64,000 nt of DNA from Collimonas sp. OK412 (GTDB lineage: Bacteria; Pseudomonadota; Gammaproteobacteria; Burkholderiales; Burkholderiaceae_D): NCBI RefSeq assembly GCF_900112135.1, contig NZ_FOLC01000015.1, positions 1-64,000 on the forward strand, in the 5' to 3' direction. How positions within the stretch are numbered: position 1 is the first letter of the stretch; each line of letters starts with the position of its first letter. Under the pieces are notes generated by a model, which saw only the letters and a list, made by a program, of their open reading frames with translations, ran no database searches and was not told where the DNA came from. This document shows, in pieces, positions 9,047 through 18,301 of the stretch. Made by a program: the position numbers and the translations under genes.

Positions 9047-9271
9047 AGGGCTCCTGCAGGTTGTTCAGGGAAAGTGTCTGGAACGGCACAGCGACTATTA
9101 CACAATGTCTGCGCGTTGCAAGATATATGTCTGGTTGGGACACAACTTTGCCTGGAAATGCGAGCAAGATCCATACCCATGCTGGTAGCGTGAAATGATT
9201 GTCTGGAGGAATGTTTAGTCGACGAGCTGATTTAATTTATCATATAAATCAGCATGTTATTGCATATATTT

Positions 9272-9312
9272 AATTTATTACTTTAAATATTTTACTTTTA
9301 ATATTTTGCTTT
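9272..9312. repeat. Three AT-rich 14-bp tandem repeats
   Basis: AATTTATTACTTT (9272-9284), AATATTTTACTTT (9286-9298) and AATATTTTGCTTT (9300-9312) follow one another with a 14-base period. They lie between the promoter of the phosphodiesterase gene and the 3' end of the hydrolase gene, in an otherwise AT-rich 290-base gap. Confidence 0.6.
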
Positions 9313-9336
9313 AACTTCGATGATGTTCGACCTTGG

Positions 9337-10368
9337 TCAGGCCACCTGCTCCCGCCACCAGCGCCGCCCCTCTTGCGGCTCGGCAAGGCTGAGCAGTTCG
9401 CCCATCTGCGGCGTGCTGACCGCCACTCCCTGCCGTTCGGCCAGCGCAATGATGCGTTCGAACGGGTCTTGCCAGACATGCAAGGCAAGGTCAAAAGTAC
9501 CGTTATGCACCGGCAGCAACTGCTTGCCGCCCAGGTCCAGGTGAGCCTGCAGGGTCTGTTCCGGCTGCATGTGCACATCCGGCCAGTCAACGCCGTAGGC
9601 GCCGGTTTCTATCATGGTCAGGTCGAACGGGCCGTAGCGGTCGCCGATTTCCTTGAAGCCGCCGAAATAGCCGCTGTCGCCGCTGAAAAAAAGCCGCAGG
9701 TCGTCATCCAGAATTACCCAGGAAGCCCACAAGGTGCGGTTGCCGTCGCTCAGGCCGCGCCCGGAAAAGTGGCGCGCGGGCGTGGCCACCAGCTGCAGGC
9801 CGCTTACCATGGTGCTTTGCCACCAGTCCAGCTGCTGTATCTTTTCTGCCGGCACGCCCCATTTGACCAGCGTATCCCCTACCCCCAGCGGCGTCAGGAA
9901 ATGCTCTACCTTGCCGGCCAGCTGCAGGATAGCGTCATAGTCCAGGTGATCGTAATGGTCATGCGACAGGATCACGCCCTTGATAGGCGGCAGCTCGGCG
10001 ATGCCGAGCGGCGGCTGGTGGAAGCGCTTGGGGCCGATCCACTGGAACGGCGAGGCGCGCTCGGAAAACACCGGATCGGTCAGCCAGAATTCGCCGCGCA
10101 GCTTGAGCAGCATGGTGGAATGCCCTAGCCGGAACAGCGAGCGGTCCGGCGCTGCCAGCAGCTGCTCGCGGCTAAGCGCCTGCACCGGGATGGGCCTGGC
10201 GGGCACCGTGCCGGGCGGCTTGTGGAAGGCAAACCGCCAAATGATCTGCAAGGTCTTCCACAAGCCGTTCTTGTGCCTGGGAAGCTGGTTGCGGAATTTG
10301 CCGTCGCGCCGCTGCGACGGCTTGGGGAGAAGATTCGTATCGAGTGCTGTGAGTGTTTCGCTTGCCAT
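9337..10368 (-). CDS. Metallo-beta-lactamase-fold hydrolase (NAPE-PLD/UlaG-like)
   Basis: The protein has 343 residues and no signal peptide. It shows the substrate-side strand LGHSTMLLKLRGEFWLTDPV, the zinc motif HDHYDHLD and TPARHFSGRG. FFSGDSGYFGGFKEI and the late histidine in PVHNGTFDLALHVW complete the site. This arrangement is that of the NAPE-PLD/RomA branch, cytoplasmic phosphodiester or lactone hydrolases. A basic N-terminal arm (about 45 residues, RRDGKFRNQLPRHKNGLWK) is typical of that branch. A palindrome lies about 64 bases upstream. The substrate is unknown. Confidence 0.82.
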   Translation of the reverse strand: MASETLTALDTNLLPKPSQRRDGKFRNQLPRHKNGLWKTLQIIWRFAFHKPPGTVPARPIPVQALSREQLLAAPDRSLFRLGHSTMLLKLRGEFWLTDPVFSERASPFQWIGPKRFHQPPLGIAELPPIKGVILSHDHYDHLDYDAILQLAGKVEHFLTPLGVGDTLVKWGVPAEKIQQLDWWQSTMVSGLQLVATPARHFSGRGLSDGNRTLWASWVILDDDLRLFFSGDSGYFGGFKEIGDRYGPFDLTMIETGAYGVDWPDVHMQPEQTLQAHLDLGGKQLLPVHNGTFDLALHVWQDPFERIIALAERQGVAVSTPQMGELLSLAEPQEGRRWWREQVA

Positions 10369-10431
10369 GCCGTTTATCCTGTTGCCGCTGTGGCTGGTTA
10401 ACGATCCCCTGCAATGGCAAGGAATATTTAC

Positions 10432-10446
10432 ACTACACAGTGTAGT
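10432..10446. promoter_or_regulatory. Palindromic operator-like site upstream of the hydrolase gene
   Basis: ACTACAC-A-GTGTAGT is a perfect 7-bp inverted repeat around one base. It is flanked by AT-rich sequence and lies about 64-78 bases before the hydrolase start, where a dimeric repressor (TetR or MarR type) would act. No regulator gene is adjacent. Confidence 0.5.
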
Positions 10447-10580
10447 TTAAACAGGAAAAAAGTAAACTTATTAGTGCAATTAATTTGTAACCGGCGCCTG
10501 CGCTCCAGCCCAAAAATCATGAAACTGACGGCAGCAGCGCCCGGACGCTAATGCCGCCGTACAGCAATCCTTGCAGCACC

Positions 10581-11798
10581 CTACCCCGCGATGGCAACCC
10601 TGAGCGCCAGCGCAATCCCCTTGGCTGCTTGCGAGATATCGTCCAGCGACGGGAAGCTGGGAGCGATGCGGATGTGGCGGTCCTCGACGTCGTTGCCATA
10701 AGGGAATGCAGCGCCGGCAGACGTCAGCGTGATGCCTAGCTCTTTGGCCAGTGCGATAGTCCGCTTGGCGCAACCAGGCGGCGTGACGAGGTCGATGAAA
10801 TAGCCGCCGTGCGGCCTGGTCCAGGTTACTCCGTCGATCCCGCCCAGGTAGGCGTCGAACTGCGCCAGCACGGCGTCGAATTTCGGTTTCAGCAGCTGGC
10901 GGTGGCGTTCCATCAGCGCTTCGACATTGGCGCGGTCTTTCAGGAAGCGCACGTGGCGCAGCTGGTTGATCTTGTCCGGGCCGATGGTGCGCACCGATGT
11001 CTTGCGTTGCCACCAGGCGATGTTGGCTGCCGATGAAGCCAGCGCGGCCAGGCCGGCGCCGGCCAGCGTGATCTTGGAGGTCGAGGCAAAAACGATGGCG
11101 CGGTCCGGATTGCCGGCGCGTTCGCAAGCTTCCAGCACATTGATGGTGGTGTGCTTCTGCTCGCTCAGGTGATGCAGGCGGTAAGCATCGTCCCACAGCA
11201 GCAGGAAATCCGGCGCGGCGGTCTTCATGGCGGCCAGGCGCTGCACCACTTCGGCTGAATAGATGGCGCCGGAAGGATTGCTGTATTTGGGAACGCACCA
11301 CATGCCCTTGATGCTGGCGTCGCCGGCCACCAGTTTTTCCACCAGGTCCATGTCCGGGCCGTCGTCGCTCAGCGGCACGCTGATCATCTTGATGCCGAGC
11401 GATTCGCAGATCGAGAAATGGCGGTCGTAGCCTGGCACCGGGCACAGGAAAGTCACCGGCTGCTGCCGGCTCCAAGGCGCATGGCCGGCAATCCCGTATA
11501 ACAGGCAGAACACGATGGCGTCGTGCATCAGCGCCAGGCTGGCGTTGCCGTCCACCACCACCTGCCCGGCGGGCACGTCCAGCAGGCTGGCAAACAGGGC
11601 GCGCACTTCCGGCAGGCCGCTGGCAATGCCGTAGTTGCGTGTGTCGGTGCCGTCGGCCGCGGTAAAACCGTCGAGCTGCTGCAGCAAGGCGCTGGACAGG
11701 TCGAGCTGCTCCGGCGCCGGCTTGCCGCGCGACATGTCGAGCTTGAGGCCAAGCTGCTTGAATGCATCGTATTGCGTTTGAATCTCTTGTGAAGTCAT
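10581..11798 (-). CDS. PLP-dependent aminotransferase, class I-like (PF12897 type)
   Basis: The protein has 405 residues. The start at 11798 (MTSQEIQTQYDAFKQLGLKL) has AGGAAAA just upstream; an ATG five codons earlier would place the site inside the gene. Features are the N-terminal DMSRGKPAPEQLDLS, the glycine-rich DTRNYGIASGLPEVRALF and the phosphate-binding STSKITLAGAGLAALASSA, where the lysine of STSK should bind PLP. HGGYFIDL is the C-terminal substrate-arginine region, although the arginine itself is not evident to me. The branch is annotated as aspartate/alanine aminotransferase-like. It stands alone, just downstream of a gamma-glutamyltransferase gene on the same strand. The amino donor is uncertain. 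Confidence 0.82.
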   Translation of the reverse strand: MTSQEIQTQYDAFKQLGLKLDMSRGKPAPEQLDLSSALLQQLDGFTAADGTDTRNYGIASGLPEVRALFASLLDVPAGQVVVDGNASLALMHDAIVFCLLYGIAGHAPWSRQQPVTFLCPVPGYDRHFSICESLGIKMISVPLSDDGPDMDLVEKLVAGDASIKGMWCVPKYSNPSGAIYSAEVVQRLAAMKTAAPDFLLLWDDAYRLHHLSEQKHTTINVLEACERAGNPDRAIVFASTSKITLAGAGLAALASSAANIAWWQRKTSVRTIGPDKINQLRHVRFLKDRANVEALMERHRQLLKPKFDAVLAQFDAYLGGIDGVTWTRPHGGYFIDLVTPPGCAKRTIALAKELGITLTSAGAAFPYGNDVEDRHIRIAPSFPSLDDISQAAKGIALALRVAIAG

Positions 11799-11859
11799 TG
11801 GTTTTTCCTGCAAAGGCAGCCCCTGGGCGGGGCTGCGCGTTAATCAATCAATACATCAA

Positions 11860-13587
11860 TCAATAGCCCAGCGCCAGTCCCGAGTCGCGGCGCGGATCGT
11901 TCGCGCCGTAGAAACGGTTCTTGCCAACCGGCTTGCCGCCCAGCGATGGCGCCCCGACCAGTATGGCGGCGACATGGTTGAACGGTTGCGGCACGGTGAA
12001 CTTCTGGCCCCAGCCTTCGAGGATTTTCTGGGTGTCGGGGCTGAGCGTGAACGGTTCGAGATTGGTCGCTTCCGGCAGCCACTGCTGGTGGAAGCGCGGC
12101 GCATCGACCGCCTCCTGCAGGTTCATGCCGTAGTCGATCATGTTCAGCATGGTCAGCAGGGTCGCCGTGATGATGCGGCTGCCGCCAGGCGTGCCGACCA
12201 CCATCACCGTCTTGCCGTCCTTGGTGACGATGGTCGGGCTCATCGACGACAGCGGACGTTTGCCGGGAGCGATGGCGTTCGCCTCGCCCTGCACCAGGCC
12301 GTACATGTTGGGCACGCCGATCTTGGCCGTGAAATCGTCCATTTCATCGTTGAGCATGATGCCGGTCTTGCTGGCCATGACGCCGGCGCCAAACCAATCG
12401 TTCAGCGTGTAGGTCACGGATACCGCGTTGCCCCATTTGTCGACGATCGAATAGTGCGTGGTGTTGCTGCCTTCATGCGGCGCCACCCCAGGCTTGATGT
12501 CCTGCGATATACCGGCCTTGTGCGGATCGATGGCGGCGCGGATCTTTGCCGCATAACCCTTGTCGAGCAGGCGCGCCAAGGGATTTTTCACATAGTCGGG
12601 ATCGCCCAGATAGCTGTTGCGGTCGACATAGGCGTGGCGCATGGCTTCGATCTGGTAGTGCATCGCCTGCGCCGAGCGGAAGCCGAGGTTTTGCATCGGG
12701 TAGCCCTCGAGGATATTCATGATCTCGCAGATGACCACGCCGCCCGAGCTGGGCGGCGGCGCCGAGACTACGTGGTAGCCGCGGTAATCGCATTCGACCG
12801 GCGCCAGCTCGCGGGTTTTGTACTGGTCGAGGTCAGGCTGGGTGAGGATGCCCTTGCCGGCCTGGCTGGAGGCGACGATGGCTTGCGCCACCCAGCCTTT
12901 GTAGAAGCCGTCGCTGCCCTTGGCGCTGATTTCGCGCAAGGTCTTGGCCAGGTCCTTTTGCACCAGCTTCTGGCCGACGCGGAACGGCTCGCCTTTATTG
13001 AGGAAGATGGCGCCCGAGTCGGCCGCATCTTTCTTGAAGGCAGCGGTTGCGGTGTCCAGCATGTCGACATCGCCCTGGTCCAGCACGAAGCCGTCTTCAG
13101 CGTACTTGATGGCCGGCGCGATCACCGCGGCGCGCTTCATCGTGCCGTATTTGCTCAACGCCAGCTCCATGCCGGACACCGTGCCCGGCACGCCGACCGC
13201 CAGGTGGCCCTTGGTGCTCAGGTTGGGAACCACATTGCCGTTCTGGTCCAGATACATGTTGGCGGTGGCCGCCAGCGGCGCCTTTTCGCGGAAATCGAGG
13301 AAGGTCTTGCGGCCGTCGGCCAGCTGGATGGTCATGAAACCGCCGCCGCCGATGTTGCCGGCGGCCGGGTACACCACCGCCAGCGCATAACCGACCGCTA
13401 CTGCGGCATCGACCGCATTGCCGCCGTCCTTGAGGACGTCGACGCCGATACGGGTGGCAAGGTGCTGGGCCGTGACGACCATGCCGTTCTCGGCCGCCGC
13501 CGGGGCCAGCGAGGCAGCCTGGGCGCAGGCAAAACAAAGGGCGAATGCGGTCGCAAGCAGCGACTTGGCCAGGGGATTCGATTTCAT
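11860..13587 (-). CDS. ggt: Gamma-glutamyltransferase (glutathione hydrolase)
   Basis: The protein has 575 residues with a periplasmic signal (KSLLATAFALCFACAQAASL). It starts at 13587 behind GGAG; an in-frame upstream start at 13698 lacks support. It is made as a proenzyme. The autoprocessing threonine is in GSNTTHYSIVDKWGNAVSVT, and the glutamate-binding region includes PLSSMSPTIV and GTPGGSRIITA, all family hallmarks. It cleaves glutathione and other gamma-glutamyl compounds in the periplasm. The aminotransferase gene downstream is 62 bases away, so the two could share a transcript and a role in amino-acid salvage; that is inference. Confidence 0.92.
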   Translation of the reverse strand: MKSNPLAKSLLATAFALCFACAQAASLAPAAAENGMVVTAQHLATRIGVDVLKDGGNAVDAAVAVGYALAVVYPAAGNIGGGGFMTIQLADGRKTFLDFREKAPLAATANMYLDQNGNVVPNLSTKGHLAVGVPGTVSGMELALSKYGTMKRAAVIAPAIKYAEDGFVLDQGDVDMLDTATAAFKKDAADSGAIFLNKGEPFRVGQKLVQKDLAKTLREISAKGSDGFYKGWVAQAIVASSQAGKGILTQPDLDQYKTRELAPVECDYRGYHVVSAPPPSSGGVVICEIMNILEGYPMQNLGFRSAQAMHYQIEAMRHAYVDRNSYLGDPDYVKNPLARLLDKGYAAKIRAAIDPHKAGISQDIKPGVAPHEGSNTTHYSIVDKWGNAVSVTYTLNDWFGAGVMASKTGIMLNDEMDDFTAKIGVPNMYGLVQGEANAIAPGKRPLSSMSPTIVTKDGKTVMVVGTPGGSRIITATLLTMLNMIDYGMNLQEAVDAPRFHQQWLPEATNLEPFTLSPDTQKILEGWGQKFTVPQPFNHVAAILVGAPSLGGKPVGKNRFYGANDPRRDSGLALGY

Positions 13588-13698
13588 GTGCAGGTCTCCA
13601 GTGCTGGGGAAAGGGACATTGTCAGCTGCGGCCCGGCAGCGCAGCGGCGCCGAGACCGTGCACCACATTCTATAGTGGTTGGACGCGGAAAAGCGCAA

Positions 13699-14427
13699 CT
13701 AAGCCGCTGCCGGCCCGGGCTTGCGCAGCGCCGTCAGCGAAGCCCGCTGCTGCCCTTGCCCGTCGAAGTTGCCGGGCGCCAGCCATTGTTCAAAAGCCGC
13801 GCGCAGTTCCGGCCATTCGCCGTCGACGATCGAGAACCATGCGGTATCGCGCGAGCGTCCCTTGTAGACGATGGCCTGCCGGAATACGCCCTCGAACTGG
13901 AAACCGAGGCGCCCGGCCGCCTGGCGCGACGGAGCGTTGAGGCTGTCGCATTTCCACTCGTAGCGCCGGTAGCCGAGGTCATCGAAGGCATGTCGCATCA
14001 GCAGGTACTGGGCCTCGGTCGACACCGGCGTGCGCTTGAGCAACGGTGAAAACGCTACAAAGCCGACTTCGACGACGCCATTGGCCGGGTCGATCCGCAT
14101 CAGGGCCAGGGTGCCGACCGCTTTTCCCGTCTTGCGCTCGATCACCGCATAGTGCAGAGGATCGCTGCCGGCGGCGGCCAGCTCGGCATAGCTGCGGTAG
14201 CCGGCGGCATCGGCGAACGGGCCGACCGACATGTAGGTCCAGTCGCGGCCGTCTGTCGCTTGGCTGTAGGCGGCATACAGGTCGGCGGCATGGCGTTGCG
14301 CATCCAGCGGCTCGAGGCGGCAGTAGCGTCCTTCGATGGCGGCGTTGTGCGGAGGGCGCGCACGGGCCGTCCAGCCTGGCAACGGTTCGCCGATCGGCTG
14401 CTGGTACGTATTCAAAATGCTGGGCAT
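13699..14427 (-). CDS. GNAT-family N-acetyltransferase (RimJ/RimL type)
   Basis: The protein has 242 residues. It has IEGRYCRLEPLDAQRHAADL at the start of the Acetyltransf_3 fold, AVGTLALMRIDPANGVVEVG on the central strands and the late helix LNAPSRQAAGRLGFQFEG that binds acetyl-CoA. The start at 14427 is preceded by AAGGAA; an upstream ATG at 14469 is less likely. It faces a MocR-type regulator across 119 bases, a common regulator-target arrangement. The acceptor could be a small amine or a protein N-terminus. Confidence 0.82.
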   Translation of the reverse strand: MPSILNTYQQPIGEPLPGWTARARPPHNAAIEGRYCRLEPLDAQRHAADLYAAYSQATDGRDWTYMSVGPFADAAGYRSYAELAAAGSDPLHYAVIERKTGKAVGTLALMRIDPANGVVEVGFVAFSPLLKRTPVSTEAQYLLMRHAFDDLGYRRYEWKCDSLNAPSRQAAGRLGFQFEGVFRQAIVYKGRSRDTAWFSIVDGEWPELRAAFEQWLAPGNFDGQGQQRASLTALRKPGPAAA

Positions 14428-14546
14428 AAAAGATTCCTTGCTGGATGAGGCCAGGCATGCGCCGGGCATGTGCTAAAGTAAGCCCTTCGTGGCCCTGGAA
14501 AAAGATCCACATCCCACATATTTCATGGTGCCACACTGACATTCCC

Positions 14547-16025
14547 ATGACGACCGCCCCCACCCGCTTGCCGCAAGCCCTGCTCGAAGCCCCGCTGGAC
14601 AAAGACAGCGGCGCAACGCCGATGCAGCGCCAGCTGCATCATCGCATCAAGGAAGCGATCCTGGACGGCCGGCTTGCCCCCGGCAGCCGCCTGCCCGGAT
14701 CGCGCGCCTTGGCTGAAGCGCTGTCGATCTCGCGCAATACCGTGACCGCCGCCTACGACCTGCTCGCCGCCGAAGGTTATGTCGCGCCCGACCGCCAGGG
14801 CACCAGGGTGGCGACGCTATCGCGCCCGGCGCCGCCGCATCGGCATCTGCAGCGCGGCACATCGCCTGCCCCTGCCGTAGCACTGCGCCTGAACCGCATC
14901 CCGGCCAGCCCGCCGCGCACCGACGCCAGCGCGACCCTGCGCCCGGGCGTTCCAGCCTTGTCCCACTTTCCATTGGCGGCCTGGCGCCGCGCCGTCGACC
15001 GCGCGATCCGCCGCAGCGGGCCGTCGGCCCTGGGTTACGGCGATCCGCTGGGCGAACCGGCGCTGCGCGCTTCCATCGCCCGCCATCTCGGCATCGCCCG
15101 CGGCGTACGCTGCGAAGCGGAGCAAGTCATCATTACCGAAGGCGCGCAGGAAGCGCTGGCGCTGTGCGTGCGGCTGCTGACCAATCCCGGCGACACGGCC
15201 TGGGTCGAGGACCCCGGTTATCGCGGCGCAAAGGCGGCGATGCATGCCGGCGACCTGCACATCGCGCCGCTGCGCATCGACGGCGACGGCGTGATCGCAA
15301 CGGAAGACGACTGGAAATCCCCGCCGCGCCTGGTCTATACCACGCCTTCGCATCAATACCCGGTGGGCGCGGTGCTGACGGTTGCCCGGCGCCTGGAGTT
15401 GATCGCGCAGGCGCGGCGCCATGGCGCGTGGATCATCGAGGACGACTACGACAGCGAATTCCGCCACGCCGGCGAACCCATCGGCGCCATGCAGGGACTG
15501 GTGGCGCAGGCGCCGGTGCTGTATGTGGGAACCTTCAGCAAGACCATGTTCCCTTCGCTGCGGCTGGGATTCCTGGTGCTGCCTGCGGCGCTGCTGGCCG
15601 AGATGCAGACGCCGCTGGAAGAAATGCTGCGCGGCGGCCACCGCTACGAACAGCTGGCGCTGTCCGAGTTCATCGAGAGCGGCCAGTTCAGCCGCCACCT
15701 GGGACGCATGCGGCGCCTGTATCGCGATCGCCAGCAGGCGCTGCGCGAGGCCATCGCGCGCCACCTGCAGGTACCGCACATGATCGAAGGCGGCCACTGC
15801 GGATTGCACCTGACGGTGCGGCTGCCGGCCAGCTATCCAGACCGCAAGATCGCCGCGGCCGCGCGCCGTTATGGCATCTCGCCCTACCCGTTGTCGGGTT
15901 TCGCGCTACAGCCCAAGCCGGAAGACAACGGCCTGGTGCTAGGCTACGGCAACACTTCCGCCGAACTATTCGAACCCTTGGTGCGCCGCCTGTCGCAGCT
16001 GGCGCACGCCGCGGAAATTTCCTAG
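14547..16025 (+). CDS. MocR/PdxR-type regulator (GntR DNA-binding plus aminotransferase domain)
   Basis: The protein has 492 residues. A winged-helix GntR domain covers about residues 20-85 (ILDGRLAPGSRLPGSRALAE, SISRNTVTAAYDLLAAEGYV). The rest is a fold-type I aminotransferase-like domain with VIITEGAQEALALCVRLLTN, IIEDDYDSEFRH and GTFSKTMFPSLRLGFLV; the lysine of FSK is the PLP-binding residue. Such proteins sense PLP or amine ligands and usually act on a divergent gene, here the GNAT gene. Its stop overlaps the stop of the DUF427 gene on the other strand by four bases. Confidence 0.9.
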   Translation: MTTAPTRLPQALLEAPLDKDSGATPMQRQLHHRIKEAILDGRLAPGSRLPGSRALAEALSISRNTVTAAYDLLAAEGYVAPDRQGTRVATLSRPAPPHRHLQRGTSPAPAVALRLNRIPASPPRTDASATLRPGVPALSHFPLAAWRRAVDRAIRRSGPSALGYGDPLGEPALRASIARHLGIARGVRCEAEQVIITEGAQEALALCVRLLTNPGDTAWVEDPGYRGAKAAMHAGDLHIAPLRIDGDGVIATEDDWKSPPRLVYTTPSHQYPVGAVLTVARRLELIAQARRHGAWIIEDDYDSEFRHAGEPIGAMQGLVAQAPVLYVGTFSKTMFPSLRLGFLVLPAALLAEMQTPLEEMLRGGHRYEQLALSEFIESGQFSRHLGRMRRLYRDRQQALREAIARHLQVPHMIEGGHCGLHLTVRLPASYPDRKIAAAARRYGISPYPLSGFALQPKPEDNGLVLGYGNTSAELFEPLVRRLSQLAHAAEIS

Positions 16026-16405
16026 CCGGCCTGATATTCTTCGATGGCGTCGACGCGGTCCGGGTAAAACGCCAAGTGATCCTTGATCTCGGCCACCGCC
16101 GCATAAGGCGCTTCATAACTCCAGACGCTGTTCACGGCACGGTCGCCGCCGGCAGGAATGCTGTAGTAAGAGCACTCTCCTTTATAGGGACAGTAGGTGG
16201 TATGCGTGCTGGGCGCCAGCTGGGACATGTCGACATCCTGGCGCGGGATATATTGCACCGCCGGATATGCCGCCTCGCGCAGCGTCAGCGCCTTGCCGGT
16301 GTCGGCGACGACGCGCCCGGCGACGGTGACACGGACCCGCGCCAGGTTCGGCGTCACCGTGATCGGATGATCCGGGCCCGGGATCTTTATCGGCTTCTCA
16401 GTCAT
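16022..16405 (-). CDS. DUF427 domain protein
   Basis: The protein has 127 residues, covering the whole DUF427 (NTP_transf_9-like beta-tent) domain: RVRVTVAGRVVADTGKALTL, AVQYIPRQDVDMSQLAPS, THTTYCPYKGECSYYSI and the end AEIKDHLAFYPDRVD. The CPYKG.. motif is the family signature. The biochemical role is unknown for the family. It is cytoplasmic and stands alone. Confidence 0.88.
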   Translation of the reverse strand: MTEKPIKIPGPDHPITVTPNLARVRVTVAGRVVADTGKALTLREAAYPAVQYIPRQDVDMSQLAPSTHTTYCPYKGECSYYSIPAGGDRAVNSVWSYEAPYAAVAEIKDHLAFYPDRVDAIEEYQAG

Positions 16406-16621
16406 GGCGCTAATCCTTTCCTGTGGCTTGCGTTAAACGTGTGCTGGACACGATAGCACGCAGCGGGCGACGGTGCCGGAACGGCATTCAGTTCCGAGCC
16501 AAACGATTGTCAGACACCGGAATGGTGCTGCCCGGCGCATTGGCGAGCGAACTTAAATCTCTGGATGCTTTTCGAAAAACAACTTCAGAAATATCAATAA
16601 ACGCATATCAAAATGAAATAA

Positions 16622-16638
16622 TATTTGTTTTTCAAATA
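16622..16638. promoter_or_regulatory. AT-rich inverted repeat before the cysteine desulfurase gene
   Basis: TATTTG-TTTTT-CAAATA is a perfect 6-bp inverted repeat in a very AT-rich segment (about 16575-16645), 48 bases before the start codon. It could be an operator overlapping the promoter. No regulator gene is next to it. Confidence 0.35.
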
Positions 16639-16685
16639 ACGTATTAGGCGTAAAGTATCGCCATGCCAACTCAGGATTTCCCGAC

Positions 16686-17894
16686 ATGACCGCAACCAGT
16701 GCCTGTACCACCGCAGTTCCCGGCAACTCGCGCGCCGTAGCAGAAACAGCAACGCCGCAGCTTCCCATCTACCTCGACTATTCAGCGACCACGCCAGTCG
16801 ACCCGGCCGTGGCGGCCAAGATGTGCGAATACCTGACTGAAAAATTCGGCAATCCGGCCAGCAGTTCGCACGCGTTCGGCTGGGAAGCCAGGGCGGCCGT
16901 GGAACGGGCGCGCAGGCAGGTGGCCGCGCTGGTGGGCGCCCAGGCCGGCGAAATCGTCTGGACTTCGGGCGCTACCGAATCGAACAACCTGGCCCTGAAA
17001 GGCGCCGCCCACGCCTTGCGCGAAAGCGGCCGCGGACGCCACCTGGTGACCATGAGCACCGAGCACAAAGCGGTGCTGGACACCATGCGCACGCTGGAGC
17101 GCGAAGGATTTGAAGTCACCTACCTGGCACCGCAGCCGAGCGGCCTGCTCGACCTGGAAACATTCAAGGCGGCGCTGCGCAGCGACACCATCATCGCCTC
17201 CGTCATGATGGTCAACAACGAGATCGGCGTGATCCAGCCGGTTGCCGAGCTGGGAGAAATCTGCGCCGGACGCGATATCGTGTTCCACGTCGATGCGGCG
17301 CAAGCGGCCGGCAAGGTCGCCATCGACCTGCGCAGCCTGAAGGTCAACCTGATGTCGTTCAGCGCGCACAAGGTCTACGGTCCGAAAGGGATAGGCGCGC
17401 TGTTCGTGCGTCATAATCCGGCACTCAAGCTGGAAGCCCAGATCGACGGCGGCGGCCATGAAAACGGCATGCGCTCCGGCACCCTGGCTACCCACCAGAT
17501 CGTCGGCATGGGCGAAGCATTCAGCCTGGCGGCACAGTTGCTGGACAGCGAAAACGCCAGGATACGCAGCTTGCAGGATCGCTTGTGGGAAGGCTTGAGC
17601 GATTGCCCCGGGGTCGTGCTCAACGGCGATCGCCGGCAGCGCGTGCCGCACAACCTGAACCTGAGTTTTGAGATTCCAGGCAGCACGCCTATCGCAGCGC
17701 AGCTGCTGGACATTGCGGTGTCGGCCGGCTCCGCCTGCAACTCGGCCAACGCCGCGCCATCCTACGTGCTGTCGAGCCTGGGACGGCCGGACGCGCTGGC
17801 GCGCAGCGCGATCCGCTTTTCGTTGGGACGCTACACCACCGAGCAGGAAATCGACTATACGGTGGCGACGCTGAGGCAGTTGCTGAATGCCTAA
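16686..17894 (+). CDS. Cysteine desulfurase, NifS/IscS family (stand-alone)
   Basis: The protein has 402 residues. After a 25-residue extension it reads [20 protein letters not shown], as in IscS. Other motifs are [37 protein letters not shown] and [13 protein letters not shown]. The PLP lysine is in [16 protein letters not shown], and the catalytic cysteine is in [17 protein letters not shown]. It moves sulfur from cysteine to an acceptor. No Isc or Suf scaffold genes are nearby, so it is probably a secondary enzyme rather than the housekeeping IscS. The first 25 residues may not all be translated, since no strong ribosome site precedes 16686. Confidence 0.9.
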   Translation: MTATSACTTAVPGNSRAVAETATPQLPIYLDYSATTPVDPAVAAKMCEYLTEKFGNPASSSHAFGWEARAAVERARRQVAALVGAQAGEIVWTSGATESNNLALKGAAHALRESGRGRHLVTMSTEHKAVLDTMRTLEREGFEVTYLAPQPSGLLDLETFKAALRSDTIIASVMMVNNEIGVIQPVAELGEICAGRDIVFHVDAAQAAGKVAIDLRSLKVNLMSFSAHKVYGPKGIGALFVRHNPALKLEAQIDGGGHENGMRSGTLATHQIVGMGEAFSLAAQLLDSENARIRSLQDRLWEGLSDCPGVVLNGDRRQRVPHNLNLSFEIPGSTPIAAQLLDIAVSAGSACNSANAAPSYVLSSLGRPDALARSAIRFSLGRYTTEQEIDYTVATLRQLLNA

Positions 17895-18301
17895 TCGCTC
17901 CGGATGGGACAGTTGAGCATCCACTGCACTCCGAAGCGATCCGTCAGCTTGCCGAAGTAGTCGCCCCAGGGCTGGATGGCAAGCGGCGTGGTGATGTTTG
18001 CGCCTTGGCTCAAACGCGCGAACAGCTGGTCGGTCTGCTCGCGGCTGTCGGTCATCAGGATGTGCGCCGAGCCGCGCATGGGTTCGGCGTCGTCATTGTC
18101 TGAAGCATAAAACAGGACGCCCGGCCCTTCGAACCTGGAATGCATGATCTTGCCGCGCATCGCCTCGTTCTTCAACGGCATGCCGCCGGCGCCGTGATAC
18201 ATGACTTCGGTCACCTGCCCCAGCCCGCACTCGGTGTAGAAGGCCAGCGCCTGTTCGCAGCCGGTGGTGAAAAACAGGTAGTTGGATTGCTGCATCGTCA
18301 T
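17891..18301 (-). CDS. VOC/PhnB-like (glyoxalase-fold) protein
   Basis: The protein has 136 residues with [20 protein letters not shown] at the front, [20 protein letters not shown] next, and the late [15 protein letters not shown] typical of PhnB-type vicinal oxygen chelate proteins. Family members bind a metal or small ligand; the reaction is not known. The start overlaps the stop of the alpha/beta hydrolase gene by four bases, so the two form a tight pair. The stop overlaps that of the desulfurase gene on the other strand. Confidence 0.82.
   Translation of the reverse strand: MTMQQSNYLFFTTGCEQALAFYTECGLGQVTEVMYHGAGGMPLKNEAMRGKIMHSRFEGPGVLFYASDNDDAEPMRGSAHILMTDSREQTDQLFARLSQGANITTPLAIQPWGDYFGKLTDRFGVQWMLNCPIRSD

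Noticed and set aside
11974-14049. Open frame of 691 codons opposite the gamma-glutamyltransferase gene
   Set aside because: The long open antisense frame results from codon bias; no family resemblance and no ribosome site.
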